Source: Chitinophagaceae bacterium
GTDB taxonomy: Bacteria; Bacteroidota; Bacteroidia; Chitinophagales; Chitinophagaceae
Assembly (NCBI GenBank): GCA_023957125.1
Contig: JAMLHL010000003.1
Coordinates: forward strand, 124,001-188,000
Length of the DNA stretch: 64,000 bases
Reading direction: 5' to 3'
Part shown: positions 1-7,817 of the stretch, one piece after another
Layout of the letters: each line of letters opens with the position of its first letter
Position numbering within the stretch: position 1 is the stretch's first letter
Made by a program: the position numbers and the translations under genes
The notes under the pieces: generated by a model
What the model saw: the letters and a program-made list of their open reading frames with translations, nothing else
What the model was told of the DNA's origin: nothing
The model's database searches: none

Positions 1-6
1 TTTGGT

Positions 7-1140
7 ATGAACAGGAACAGGCTTACCATATACACACATGTCGGTGGTTGGCTGCTCTTCGCGTTTCTCATCACCTCTTTCCTCAACAATGTCAGGGGCG
101 ACGGAAGCTGGATGCAGATCATATTATCGGTACCCTTTTTGATATTCATTCTTTTTTATATGGGAGTGTTTTATCTCAACCTGTACGTGTTGATGCCTTA
201 TCTTGTTTTAAAGAAGCATTATTTAGTCTATACCCTTATAGCCATTGCCCTGTTCGCCGGTTGTTTTTATGCGCGGCCATTTGAGCAGCTAATACGTCGC
301 GCCCGTGAAAACGCAATGATGCAAATGCACCCCCATAACGTGGCCGACCGGATGTTTCCCCTGCGACCTGGTTTCCAGGGAAACAACCGGCCAACGCCAC
401 CCCCCGGTGCGTTTATGAACCGGCCTGCGATGCTCCAAAAGCAATTCCGGATTGATCTCCTCAGCCTGATCTTATTCCTCATGGCGATGGCGGCCGGCGC
501 TATGCTGGTGCTGGCAAAGCAATGGCGTATTACAGAAAGGAATAAAGCCCTGGTGGAGATCCAGAAAGTAAAAGCAGAACTGGCATTTTTAAAAGTGCAG
601 GTAAGCCCTCATTTTTTGTTTAACACCCTCAACAACATTTACGCGCTGGCTATTACCAAAAACGAAAATACGGCATCCGGGATATTACGGTTGTCTAATA
701 TAATGCGATATGTAACGGATGAAGCAAAGGAGGATTTTGTGCCCATAGTAAAAGAGATCGGGTGTATCAATGATTTCATTGAATTACAAAAATTAAGACT
801 GAGTAAAAATTCTACGCTTGATTACAGTGTGACCGGTAAATATGGAAATGTTAAAATAGCTCCGCTGATCCTGATGGCTTTTATTGAAAATGTTTTCAAA
901 CATGGTATCAGTAATCATACCTCCACTAAGGCCAGCATCGCCATTCATGTAAACGAAAAGGGTATAAGTCTCAAAACCCGGAATGCCGTCATTAGAAAAA
1001 ATGACAACCGGGACGGTATCGGGCTGATCAATGTGAAACAAAGACTGGAACTGCTTTATCCCGGTTTACACAAATTGCAGATCAGCGAAGACAACGGGAT
1101 ATTTACAGTAATTTTAGAGTTGGGCAACGCTCAGCCTTAA
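7..1140 (+). CDS. LytS/YehU-type sensor histidine kinase
   Basis: Membrane sensor kinase that autophosphorylates on His and passes phosphate to a LytTR regulator. Four hydrophobic segments are visible at about residues 11-27, 37-60, 72-89 and 151-170. A short Met/Pro-rich loop lies between the third and fourth. The His_kinase (PF06580) motif PHFLFNTLNN follows, with the phospho-acceptor His near residue 202. The N-box (FIENVFKHG) and the DGIGLINVKQRL box of the HATPase fold come later. The 377-residue length is normal for the family. The next gene, 9 bp downstream, encodes the matching response regulator. Its promoter would lie outside the window. The sensed signal cannot be read from the sequence. 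Confidence 0.93.
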   Translation: MNRNRLTIYTHVGGWLLFAFLITSFLNNVRGDGSWMQIILSVPFLIFILFYMGVFYLNLYVLMPYLVLKKHYLVYTLIAIALFAGCFYARPFEQLIRRARENAMMQMHPHNVADRMFPLRPGFQGNNRPTPPPGAFMNRPAMLQKQFRIDLLSLILFLMAMAAGAMLVLAKQWRITERNKALVEIQKVKAELAFLKVQVSPHFLFNTLNNIYALAITKNENTASGILRLSNIMRYVTDEAKEDFVPIVKEIGCINDFIELQKLRLSKNSTLDYSVTGKYGNVKIAPLILMAFIENVFKHGISNHTSTKASIAIHVNEKGISLKTRNAVIRKNDNRDGIGLINVKQRLELLYPGLHKLQISEDNGIFTVILELGNAQP

Positions 1141-1149
1141 TTTCTACAA

Positions 1150-1845
1150 ATGAAGTTACAAGCCATAGCCATAGACGATGAACCCCTGGCGCTTGAAGTG
1201 ATTAAGCAATATTGCAGGCGGCAAAATGATATCCGTCTCCTCCAAGCTTTCGACAATGCCATAGTGGGGCTTGAGTATATAAATCTGCACCCGCCCGATA
1301 TACTGTTTGTTGATATTGACATGCCCGATATGAATGGTCTTGACCTGGTCAGTCGTATCCAATCGAAACCAATCATTATTTTCACTACTGCTTACAAAGA
1401 ATTTGCGGTGAAGGGGTTTGACCTGGAGGCAGTGGATTACCTGCTAAAACCCTTTAGTTACGAACGGTTTGAAAAAGCCGTTCGTAAGGCAACCCTATAT
1501 TATAAGACCCGGCATGACAACGCAGGTTCAGACCATATTTTCGTGTATTCCGAATACCGCATGGTGAAAATTGACCTGGATAATATCATTTATATTGAAA
1601 GTCTCGATGATTATATAAAAATCCATCTATCCACCGGGAAACCGGTGATGACCCTGATGTCGCTAAAAAAGATATCTGCAGATATTCCTGCGGGCCAATT
1701 TATGCGCATACACCGCAGCTATATCGTCTCCACAAGTTTTATTTCATCCTTATCGGGCCGTAAGATCATTCTGACGAATGGTACAACGCTCCCGGTAAGT
1801 GAACGCTATTCAGCACAACTTCTTCAGTGGGCAAAACGTAGTTAA
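1150..1845 (+). CDS. LytTR-family response regulator
   Basis: Cytoplasmic two-component regulator of 231 residues. The receiver domain occupies about residues 3-120. The acidic pair is DD at 9-10, the phospho-acceptor Asp is 55 in FVDIDMPDMNG, and a conserved Thr and Lys sit in FTTAYKEF and LLKPF. The LytTR DNA-binding domain follows from about residue 130 (IYIESLDDYIKIH, MRIHRSYIV). It lies 9 bp after the kinase gene, so the two form an operon and a cognate pair. In Bacteroidota such pairs commonly control neighbouring surface or secreted genes. The lipoprotein genes just downstream are candidate targets, which is an inference. Confidence 0.94.
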   Translation: MKLQAIAIDDEPLALEVIKQYCRRQNDIRLLQAFDNAIVGLEYINLHPPDILFVDIDMPDMNGLDLVSRIQSKPIIIFTTAYKEFAVKGFDLEAVDYLLKPFSYERFEKAVRKATLYYKTRHDNAGSDHIFVYSEYRMVKIDLDNIIYIESLDDYIKIHLSTGKPVMTLMSLKKISADIPAGQFMRIHRSYIVSTSFISSLSGRKIILTNGTTLPVSERYSAQLLQWAKRS

Positions 1846-1894
1846 CACCTCTTTAAGACCTTTACCGGCACGTATCCGGGATTCACCTATCTCA

Positions 1895-1926
1895 TTTTGA
1901 TCCGGGCTTAGGGTTTCATAACCTTG
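1895..1926 (+). promoter_or_regulatory. Bacteroidota-type promoter for the beta-helix lipoprotein
   Basis: TTTTG at 1895-1899, a 19-bp spacer, and TAACCTTG at 1919-1926 match the phylum's -33/-7 pattern. The -7 box lies over the upstream ATG at 1924. This argues that translation begins at the ATG at 1945. Confidence 0.65.
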
Positions 1927-1944
1927 CACCGAAAAAAAAGCAAT

Positions 1945-3516
1945 ATGAAAAGAAAAATATTTATCGGAAAGCAGTGGGTGACGACAGGCTTTATAGCAGT
2001 TTTAACCGCTGTGATTTTTACAGACTGTTCAAAAGACAAGGCCGTTGCGGATAATATCATTACAACCGGCAGTATTAGCATTGAGGAAATATCAACGGCT
2101 ACTGCCGCCGTGGAAGGCAATACCGGCAACGCTTATGACGCGGACGACCTGCTTGAAAATTCGTCCTTTACCACCACGGTTTCCATTGCTTTCGAAACCG
2201 GCGCCACGATAGATAATCCTCTTTCAGGCAATGGCGTTACCATCACGCAAAGCGGAGACGATATTACCATTACCTCAACGGTGAAGGCGGTGGCGTACGA
2301 AATTTCCGGCACTACAGCCAACGGCTCTGTAAAAATATACAGCGATAATAAATTTCAACTCACCTTAAATGGAGTTAATATTACCAACAACGACGGACCT
2401 GCCATCAACATACAATCCAAGAAGAGAGTGTTTGTGGTGCTGGCAGATAATACTACTAATACATTGGCGGATGGAACTTCTTATGTCGTTGGCACGGAAG
2501 GTGAAGATATGAAGGGCACTATTTTCAGTGAAGGACAATTGATTTTCAGCGGCAATGGCGCCCTCACGATACGAGGCAACTACAAGCACGCCATTGCAAG
2601 CGACGATTATATCCGCGTCCGGAGTGGAAATATTACCGTCAGCGGCGCCGTTAAAGACGGTATCCACAGCAACGACGCGTTTATAGTGGATGGCGGCACA
2701 TTGAACATCACAGCTGCAAGTGACGGCATCGAATGTGAAGAAGGGTTTATTGTGATCAACGATGGTAACTTTACCATCAATACCGGCGACGATGGTATTG
2801 CCGCCTCATACACAACAGACAATACCATTGACCCTTATGTAACCATAAACGGTGGTACTTTTGATATTACAACAACCGAAGGAGAAGGTATTGAAAGCAA
2901 GAGTACGTTAACCATCAACGACGGCATACTGAACATCAATGCCTACGATGACGGGTTAAATGCGGGAACAGCTTTATATATCAACGGAGGCACCCTGTAC
3001 ATATATAGTCAAACGAACGATGGTATTGATTCCAACGGTACGCTCACGATCACCGGCGGTAAAACCATTGCAGTAGGCGCCGGCAATCCGGAAGAAGGTT
3101 TTGATTGCGACAACAATACGTTTAAAATCACCGGCGGCGTAGCGGTGGGCATCGGCGGCGCTACCAGCATGCCCACTGAAAATGTAAGCACACAAAGGGC
3201 TGTACGCCTGGACGGCGGTTCAGCTAATCACTTGATCCATATTGAAGCCACCGACGGTTCGGCGGAAGCGCTTACTTTCCTTATTCCGCGTACTTATAAC
3301 ACGATGTTGTTTTCAAGCCCCAAATTAGTGTCCGGCATTTCCTATACTATATATACCGGCGGGTCTGTTACGGACGGCGTTGATATCAACGGCTTATATA
3401 CCAGCGGCACTTACGAAAAAAGCGGTGCAAAGGCCGGCACTACCTTCACAACTACCGCCATGGTAACTACCGCAGGCGGCAGCGCAGGCCCTGGCGGCGG
3501 ACCCGGCGGCAGATAA
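1945..3516 (+). CDS. Cthe_2159-like carbohydrate-binding beta-helix lipoprotein
   Basis: Exported protein of about 523 residues. The chosen start (1945) gives a lipoprotein signal peptide ending in a TDC-S lipobox near residue 25. An ATG at 1924 lies inside the promoter -7 box and is unlikely to be used. The body is built of short repeats with the pattern 'GG(T/N)LNI...DDGI/L' (for example INGGTLYIYSQTNDGID, ILNINAYDDGLNAG). These suggest a right-handed parallel beta-helix with acidic, calcium-type turns, as in the Cthe_2159 family (PF14262, polygalacturonate/cellulose binding). The C-terminus is a Gly-rich tail (GGSAGPGGGPGGR). It follows the LytTR pair and precedes an S41 protease lipoprotein. 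The polysaccharide ligand is unknown. Confidence 0.8.
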   Translation: MKRKIFIGKQWVTTGFIAVLTAVIFTDCSKDKAVADNIITTGSISIEEISTATAAVEGNTGNAYDADDLLENSSFTTTVSIAFETGATIDNPLSGNGVTITQSGDDITITSTVKAVAYEISGTTANGSVKIYSDNKFQLTLNGVNITNNDGPAINIQSKKRVFVVLADNTTNTLADGTSYVVGTEGEDMKGTIFSEGQLIFSGNGALTIRGNYKHAIASDDYIRVRSGNITVSGAVKDGIHSNDAFIVDGGTLNITAASDGIECEEGFIVINDGNFTINTGDDGIAASYTTDNTIDPYVTINGGTFDITTTEGEGIESKSTLTINDGILNINAYDDGLNAGTALYINGGTLYIYSQTNDGIDSNGTLTITGGKTIAVGAGNPEEGFDCDNNTFKITGGVAVGIGGATSMPTENVSTQRAVRLDGGSANHLIHIEATDGSAEALTFLIPRTYNTMLFSSPKLVSGISYTIYTGGSVTDGVDINGLYTSGTYEKSGAKAGTTFTTTAMVTTAGGSAGPGGGPGGR

Positions 3517-3625
3517 ATAATATTGGATAAGAAACCAGATGACTGCGTTTCGGGTTATCCCGGACGGATAGAAAGGATACCAACTTAACGGCAAATTATT
3601 TTGTTACCTGTTTTAATTTTTTCTT

Positions 3626-5038
3626 ATGTTCAAAACCGGGTTTATTAGTTGCATTCTTACAATATCCCTCAAAAGAAACATCCTGTTGGGTTGCGGAATG
3701 GGAGCATTGCTGTTCTTTTCTTCCTGTAAAAAAGAGCTTACCGACAGCGCTGTCAACCATACGGATACCACCGTCACAGCAATCGCCAACAGCGAGGTGA
3801 ATGACACGGCATGGGCATATGCGCAGGAAATTTATCTTTGGTACAAATATCTTCCGGCCAGCCTTAACCTGCAAAGCTATAATGATCCCGATGGCGTAAT
3901 GGAAGCAATCCGTGCGTACAGCACCGAATCCGGCTTTAGTGATCCGGTGGATAAATGGAGCTTCGCGATCCGGCAATCGGAATGGGATGATGTAAGCGCC
4001 GGCATCAGCGGAGACTTCGGACTGGGTATATTTTTTAATGCGGTCAATGACCTTAGGGTGTCTTATGTTGAACCTGCATCACCCGCTGCAGCCGCAGGCA
4101 TAACCAGGAGCTGGCGCATATTGTCGGTTGACGGGAATGCCACCATTAATACGGAAGACGCCACTATTGACAGGATCGCTGCGGCCGTATTTAACAGTTC
4201 CGAAACGGAATTTATTTTCAGGCGGCCGGATAACACCGACACCACGATCACATTGGAAGCGGCAATTTATACTTCCCAGCCTTTTTTATTAGATACGGTT
4301 TACAATACCGGTTCGAAAAAGGTGGGGTACCTGGTATTTAATTCCTTTTTAGGAGACATCACTACGGTGAAGAACCGGTTCGGCGCCTTGTTTAATGATT
4401 TTATCGGCAAAGAAGTGAATGAACTGATAGTGGATCTGCGATACAACAGTGGGGGATACGTTGACTTGCAGAACGAGCTGGCCAACTACCTGGTGCCGGC
4501 TTCGGGAAACGGAAGCGTTATGCTTACAGAAGAGTTTAATGACAAATACAGCAGGTATTACGATACCACTATCTATTATACGAAAAAAGGTGCGCTTGAT
4601 CTTTCCCGGATATTCTTTATAACGGCAACGAATACCGCCTCGGCAAGTGAATTGCTGATCAATAGCCTGAAACCCTATATGGATGTGAAACTGGTGGGTG
4701 GAGATACTTATGGTAAGCCGGTGGGTTATTTTGGTATTCCCGACGGAGATTGGTATCTCTTCCCCGTTTCATTCCGAAGTGTTAATAGAAACGGGGAAGG
4801 CAATTATTTTAACGGTATGACACCGGATGCGATTGTAAATGACGGACTGGACAAGCAATGGGGTGATGTATCGGAAGACTGCCTGGGCAGCGTATTGAAT
4901 TACATCAGCAAGGGCAGTTTTTCCAATATCGCTCCACGCCGGGCCTCCGAAGCATGGATCAAGCCGGTCAATAAACAACTCGGCGCCCACCGGTTTAACG
5001 GTGCGGTAATTAACCGGCAATTCGCGCGAACGAAGTAA
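3626..5038 (+). CDS. S41-family C-terminal-processing peptidase, lipoprotein
   Basis: Serine protease of the tail-specific (CtpA/Tsp) type, 470 residues, probably on the periplasmic face of a membrane. The N-terminus has a hydrophobic stretch ending in a lipobox (FFSSC-KK, Cys near 34). A PDZ domain follows (LGIFFNAVNDLRVSYVEPAS, AAAAGI). The S41 core carries VDLRYNSGG and the catalytic Ser-339 in TASASE. Lys-364 in TYGKPVG lies 25 residues later, the spacing of the Ser/Lys dyad in E. coli Tsp. The dyad is intact, so activity is expected. The substrate is unknown. It is about 110 bp downstream of the beta-helix lipoprotein gene. Confidence 0.9.
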   Translation: MFKTGFISCILTISLKRNILLGCGMGALLFFSSCKKELTDSAVNHTDTTVTAIANSEVNDTAWAYAQEIYLWYKYLPASLNLQSYNDPDGVMEAIRAYSTESGFSDPVDKWSFAIRQSEWDDVSAGISGDFGLGIFFNAVNDLRVSYVEPASPAAAAGITRSWRILSVDGNATINTEDATIDRIAAAVFNSSETEFIFRRPDNTDTTITLEAAIYTSQPFLLDTVYNTGSKKVGYLVFNSFLGDITTVKNRFGALFNDFIGKEVNELIVDLRYNSGGYVDLQNELANYLVPASGNGSVMLTEEFNDKYSRYYDTTIYYTKKGALDLSRIFFITATNTASASELLINSLKPYMDVKLVGGDTYGKPVGYFGIPDGDWYLFPVSFRSVNRNGEGNYFNGMTPDAIVNDGLDKQWGDVSEDCLGSVLNYISKGSFSNIAPRRASEAWIKPVNKQLGAHRFNGAVINRQFARTK

Positions 5039-5113
5039 CAAGCGATAGACGCTCCTTCACCCGATCACACAGTCAAGGTTTGTTGTCTTTGAAGAGCATG
5101 GATTAATTATGAT

Positions 5114-5150
5114 ACAGGGTTTCCAACCTTCAAAAGGTTGGAAACCCTGT
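5114..5150. repeat. Perfect 17-bp inverted repeat (REP-like hairpin)
   Basis: Arms ACAGGGTTTCCAACCTT (5114-5130) and its exact complement (5134-5150) enclose a 3-nt loop. There is no U-run on either side, so it is not a canonical intrinsic terminator. It lies 76 bp after the S41 gene. It may be an interspersed palindrome or an RNA-stabilising 3' end. Confidence 0.75.
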
Positions 5151-5357
5151 GACACATTATTCGTAGAAATAATTACCGCGAATATTTTATTATTAAGTCC
5201 TCTTATAACCATAGCCCAACGGTAGAGAGGCATATTCAACAACGATGTACTTCCGCGGCTGCAAAGCTTCTCTATCAAGCCAGGTATTTCTTCCGGGTTA
5301 TTGCCTTGTGTACCCAAACCGGCTACCTGGTTTTGTAAATCCTCCGGCAATCCCCAT
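5151..5357. other. Intergenic stretch with an unrecognised minus-strand reading frame
   Basis: Between the S41 gene and the rplL terminator there is no confident gene. A minus-strand frame from a TTG at 5350 to about 5057 is open for 97 codons. Its first part has protein-like composition (PEDLQNQVAGLGTQG), but it has no ATG and resembles no family I know. It runs across the perfect palindrome at 5114-5150. It could be a decayed gene end. The rpoB gene expected after rplL is not here. Confidence 0.35.
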
Positions 5358-5385
5358 TAAAAAAGCCATCCCGGGGGATGGCTTT
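5358..5385 (-). terminator. Intrinsic terminator of the rplKAJL operon
   Basis: Arms AAAGCCATCCC (5362-5372) and GGGATGGCTTT (5375-5385) form an 11-bp stem. On the minus strand it is followed by a T-run. It sits 25 bp past the rplL stop and ends the operon without rpoB. Confidence 0.85.
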
Positions 5386-5410
5386 AACTATGTACGGAAT
5401 GATCCGGTAA

Positions 5411-5797
5411 TTACGCAATTTCCACTTCAGCTCCGGCTTCCTTCAGCTTGGCTGCAACATCGTCAGCTTCAGCTTTGGCAACACCTTCCTTAACGGCCTT
5501 GGGTGCGCCGTCCACCAGGTCTTTCGCTTCCTTCAGACCTAATCCGGTCAATTCTTTTACGATCTTCACTACGCCCAGCTTGTTAGCGCCGGCAGCTTTC
5601 AATACCACATTGAAAGAGGTTTTTTCTTCAGCGGCGGGAGCGCCCCCTGCGGCAGGACCGGCAGCTACTGCTACCGCGGCTGCAGCAGGTTCAATGCCAT
5701 ACTCGTCCTTTAAAATAGTTGCCAGTTCGTTTACTTCTTTCACTGTCAGGTTTACCAACTGCTCAGCGAATGCTTTTAAATCTGCCATTGTGTTCAA
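5411..5797 (-). CDS. rplL: 50S ribosomal protein L7/L12
   Basis: Stalk protein that recruits translational GTPases; it binds L10 as dimers. At 128 residues it has the standard length. The N-terminal dimerisation helix ([21 protein letters not shown]) is followed by the Ala/Gly/Pro-rich hinge at about 36-55. The conserved C-terminal domain contains [24 protein letters not shown]. It is the last gene of rplK-rplA-rplJ-rplL and is separated from rplJ by 174 bp holding AT-rich inverted repeats. A terminator follows at once, so rpoBC is not co-transcribed here. Confidence 0.98.
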   Translation of the reverse strand: MNTMADLKAFAEQLVNLTVKEVNELATILKDEYGIEPAAAAVAVAAGPAAGGAPAAEEKTSFNVVLKAAGANKLGVVKIVKELTGLGLKEAKDLVDGAPKAVKEGVAKAEADDVAAKLKEAGAEVEIA

Positions 5798-5876
5798 ATT
5801 TTTTCCGCCTTCATTGCCTGTGCTCCGGCGGAGTCATTAAAAAAATTTGGTTGTATATTATCCTCAGGCCGGGATA

Positions 5877-5949
5877 ATTAATTTGAAAATGGATCAATTT
5901 GAAAATTTGAAAATGATCTGCGAGTCATAAAAAACATCATTTTCAAATT
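5877..5949. repeat. AT-rich direct/inverted repeat between rplJ and rplL
   Basis: A perfect 14-bp inverted repeat, AATTTGAAAATGAT (5904-5917) and ATCATTTTCAAATT (5936-5949), has an 18-nt loop. It is preceded by further copies of the AATTTGAAAAT motif. The element lies in the rplJ-rplL spacer, where it would fold in the operon transcript. It could be an intergenic repeat or an RNA-processing or regulatory hairpin. Confidence 0.6.
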
Positions 5950-5971
5950 ACCTAATTTTCAAATTGTCACA

Positions 5972-6499
5972 TTAGTTCGCTCTTTCTTCCAGTGCTTTTA
6001 CCAGCGACGCCAGCTTATTACCGGCATTGAGGGCACTGATAACATTCTTAGCCGGAGATTGCAATAAGCCTATAATATCCCCGATAAGATCCTGCTTACT
6101 CTTCAATGCGGTCAGAGCAGCAAGCTGGTTATCCCCTTCAAATACATCGCCGTCAATAAACGCCGCTTTTAGTACGGGTCTGTCTTTATTGCTTTCTTTT
6201 CTGAAAGCGCTGATGATCAGAGCGGGCTCCTTGGGACTTTCGGAAAAAAGCAGGGCTGTTACATTATTCAGCGACTGATATACCCCCGCATATTTTTCAT
6301 TGTCCAAAGATTCCAAAGCTTTCCTGATCAGGGTGTTTTTAGCCACTTTCATTTCCACGTTTTTATCGAAGCACGTGCGGCGCAGCTTAACCACCTGTTC
6401 TACGGTCAGCGATTCCGTATCCGTTACGTAAAAATTATTATATTGAGAGAACTTGCCTTTCAGCAATTCAATCACTTCGTTTTTTTCCTGTTTGGTCAT
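5972..6499 (-). CDS. rplJ: 50S ribosomal protein L10
   Basis: Base of the ribosomal stalk, binding 23S rRNA and L7/L12 dimers. At 175 residues it has the family length. The N-terminal rRNA-binding part has the typical pattern TKQEKNEVIELLKGKF and VKLRRTCFDKNVEMKVAKNTL. The C-terminal helix for L7/L12 binding ends in NAGNKLASLVKALEERAN. It lies between rplA (28 bp upstream) and rplL in the ribosomal operon. L10 usually autoregulates its mRNA; no clear L10 leader could be recognised here. Confidence 0.98.
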   Translation of the reverse strand: MTKQEKNEVIELLKGKFSQYNNFYVTDTESLTVEQVVKLRRTCFDKNVEMKVAKNTLIRKALESLDNEKYAGVYQSLNNVTALLFSESPKEPALIISAFRKESNKDRPVLKAAFIDGDVFEGDNQLAALTALKSKQDLIGDIIGLLQSPAKNVISALNAGNKLASLVKALEERAN

Positions 6500-6527
6500 A
6501 CAAATAGATTTTTGTGCCGTATCAGCA

Positions 6528-7220
6528 TTAGTTCATAATGGATTTGGTGTCAATAGAAATACCCGGGCTCATGGTGCTGGCCATGTAAGCACTTTTCAAA
6601 TAAGTGCCTTTGGCAGTAGCCGGTTTTGCCTTAATGATAGCATTGATAAATTCCTGGCTGTTTTCCGCTATCTTTTCCGGGGTAAAGCTTACCCGTCCAA
6701 CAGAAGCATGTATAATACCGGCCTTGTCCACCTTAAACGCTATCTTTCCACCCTTCACCTCTTTCACGGCAGCGGCCACATCATTGGTAACGGTTCCTGT
6801 TTTAGGGTTAGGCATCAGATTGCGGGGACCCAGGATCTTACCTAACTTACCAATTTTCGGCATCACGGAGGGAGAAGCGATGATCACATCTACGTCCACC
6901 CAGCCGCCTTCTATTTTACTTACAAACTCATCCAGCCCAACATAGTCGGCGCCCGCTTCTTTTGCCGCATCTTCCTTGTCGGGCGTACAAAGTACCAATA
7001 CTTTTTTCGTCTTCCCGGTGCCGTGCGGTAAAGTAACGGTACCACGGATGGCCTGGTCGGCCTTTTTGGGATCAACGCCGAGGCGGAGATGGATGTCCAC
7101 CGAACTGTCGAATTTTGTCGTATTCACTTCTTTTACCAGGGAGGAAGCTTCCTTCAGTGAATACAATTTATTTTTTTCTATTTTAGCTTCCGCTGTTTTT
7201 CTTTTTTTACTGATTGCCAT
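6528..7220 (-). CDS. rplA: 50S ribosomal protein L1
   Basis: L1-stalk protein that binds 23S rRNA and helps release E-site tRNA. In many bacteria it also represses its own operon. About 230 residues from the start chosen at 7220 (MAISKKRK). An ATG two codons upstream (7226) is also in frame. Signature regions are visible: [23 protein letters not shown], the [15 protein letters not shown] loop, and [18 protein letters not shown]. It lies 26 bp after rplK and 28 bp before rplJ, as in nearly all bacteria. Confidence 0.98.
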   Translation of the reverse strand: MAISKKRKTAEAKIEKNKLYSLKEASSLVKEVNTTKFDSSVDIHLRLGVDPKKADQAIRGTVTLPHGTGKTKKVLVLCTPDKEDAAKEAGADYVGLDEFVSKIEGGWVDVDVIIASPSVMPKIGKLGKILGPRNLMPNPKTGTVTNDVAAAVKEVKGGKIAFKVDKAGIIHASVGRVSFTPEKIAENSQEFINAIIKAKPATAKGTYLKSAYMASTMSPGISIDTKSIMN

Positions 7221-7246
7221 TTTCATTCAGTTTTGGAAGTGAAGGT

Positions 7247-7690
7247 TTAATTTTCCCAGGGAGCTTTACCATCAACGGTAATGCCCAGGCTGCGGGCTGT
7301 ACCTGCTACCATGCGCATTGCGCTCTCCAGGGTAAAGCAATTCAGGTCAGGCATCTTATCTTTAGCGATCGCTTCTACCTGCTCCCAGTTCACTTTACCA
7401 ATTTTGGAACGGTTGGGCTCTTTAGAACCCTTTTGCGTTTTGGCAGCTTCCATTAGCTGAACGGCTGCGGGGGGCGTTTTAATTACAAACTCAAACGACT
7501 TGTCTGAAAAAACAGTGATTAGAACGGGAAGCACTTTTCCCATTTTGTCTTGTGTACGGGCATTGAACTGCTTGCAGAATTCCATGATATTGATACCCTT
7601 GGAACCCAATGCAGGGCCCACCGGTGGAGCAGGATTGGCCTGTCCTCCTTTTACCTGCAGCTTTACAAAGCCGGTAATTTCTTTTGCCAT
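7247..7690 (-). CDS. rplK: 50S ribosomal protein L11
   Basis: GTPase-centre protein that binds 23S rRNA helices 43/44, target of thiostrepton-class antibiotics and needed for the RelA response. 147 residues. The N-terminal domain has [20 protein letters not shown] with the conserved Pro-rich segment. The C-terminal RNA-binding domain ends in [15 protein letters not shown]. It is first in rplK-rplA-rplJ-rplL. secE-nusG, which often precede it, are not upstream; a TlpA-like gene is. A strong promoter lies 76 bp upstream. Confidence 0.98.
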   Translation of the reverse strand: MAKEITGFVKLQVKGGQANPAPPVGPALGSKGINIMEFCKQFNARTQDKMGKVLPVLITVFSDKSFEFVIKTPPAAVQLMEAAKTQKGSKEPNRSKIGKVNWEQVEAIAKDKMPDLNCFTLESAMRMVAGTARSLGITVDGKAPWEN

Positions 7691-7765
7691 ATTATTACAT
7701 TTTTTGGTGATAGCGTCGCGCAGATGGCGTGACTCCCAAATTCAAAATAAGAACTTTTGGGGGTG

Positions 7766-7796
7766 CAAAGGTAAGACCTCAGTTTGAAATTTCAAA
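7766..7796 (-). promoter_or_regulatory. Promoter of the rplKAJL operon
   Basis: On the minus strand, TTTG (7796-7793), a 19-bp spacer and TACCTTTG (7773-7766) match the Bacteroidota -33/-7 consensus. The predicted leader before rplK is about 70 nt. The -33 box lies inside a 20-bp perfect palindrome at 7787-7806. Confidence 0.8.
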
Positions 7797-7806
7797 TTTG
7801 AAATTT
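7787..7806. repeat. 20-bp perfect palindrome over the -33 box
   Basis: AAATTTCAAATTTGAAATTT reads the same on both strands. It covers the -33 element of the ribosomal operon promoter, so it could be an operator for a dimeric regulator. Similar AT-rich palindromic motifs occur at 5877-5949, so it may instead be an intergenic repeat. Confidence 0.45.
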
Positions 7807-7817
7807 GGGATTGATCA

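Noticed and set aside
1924..1944. Upstream ATG as the start of the beta-helix lipoprotein
   Set aside because: It overlaps the -7 box of the promoter, and the ATG at 1945 gives a better signal peptide.
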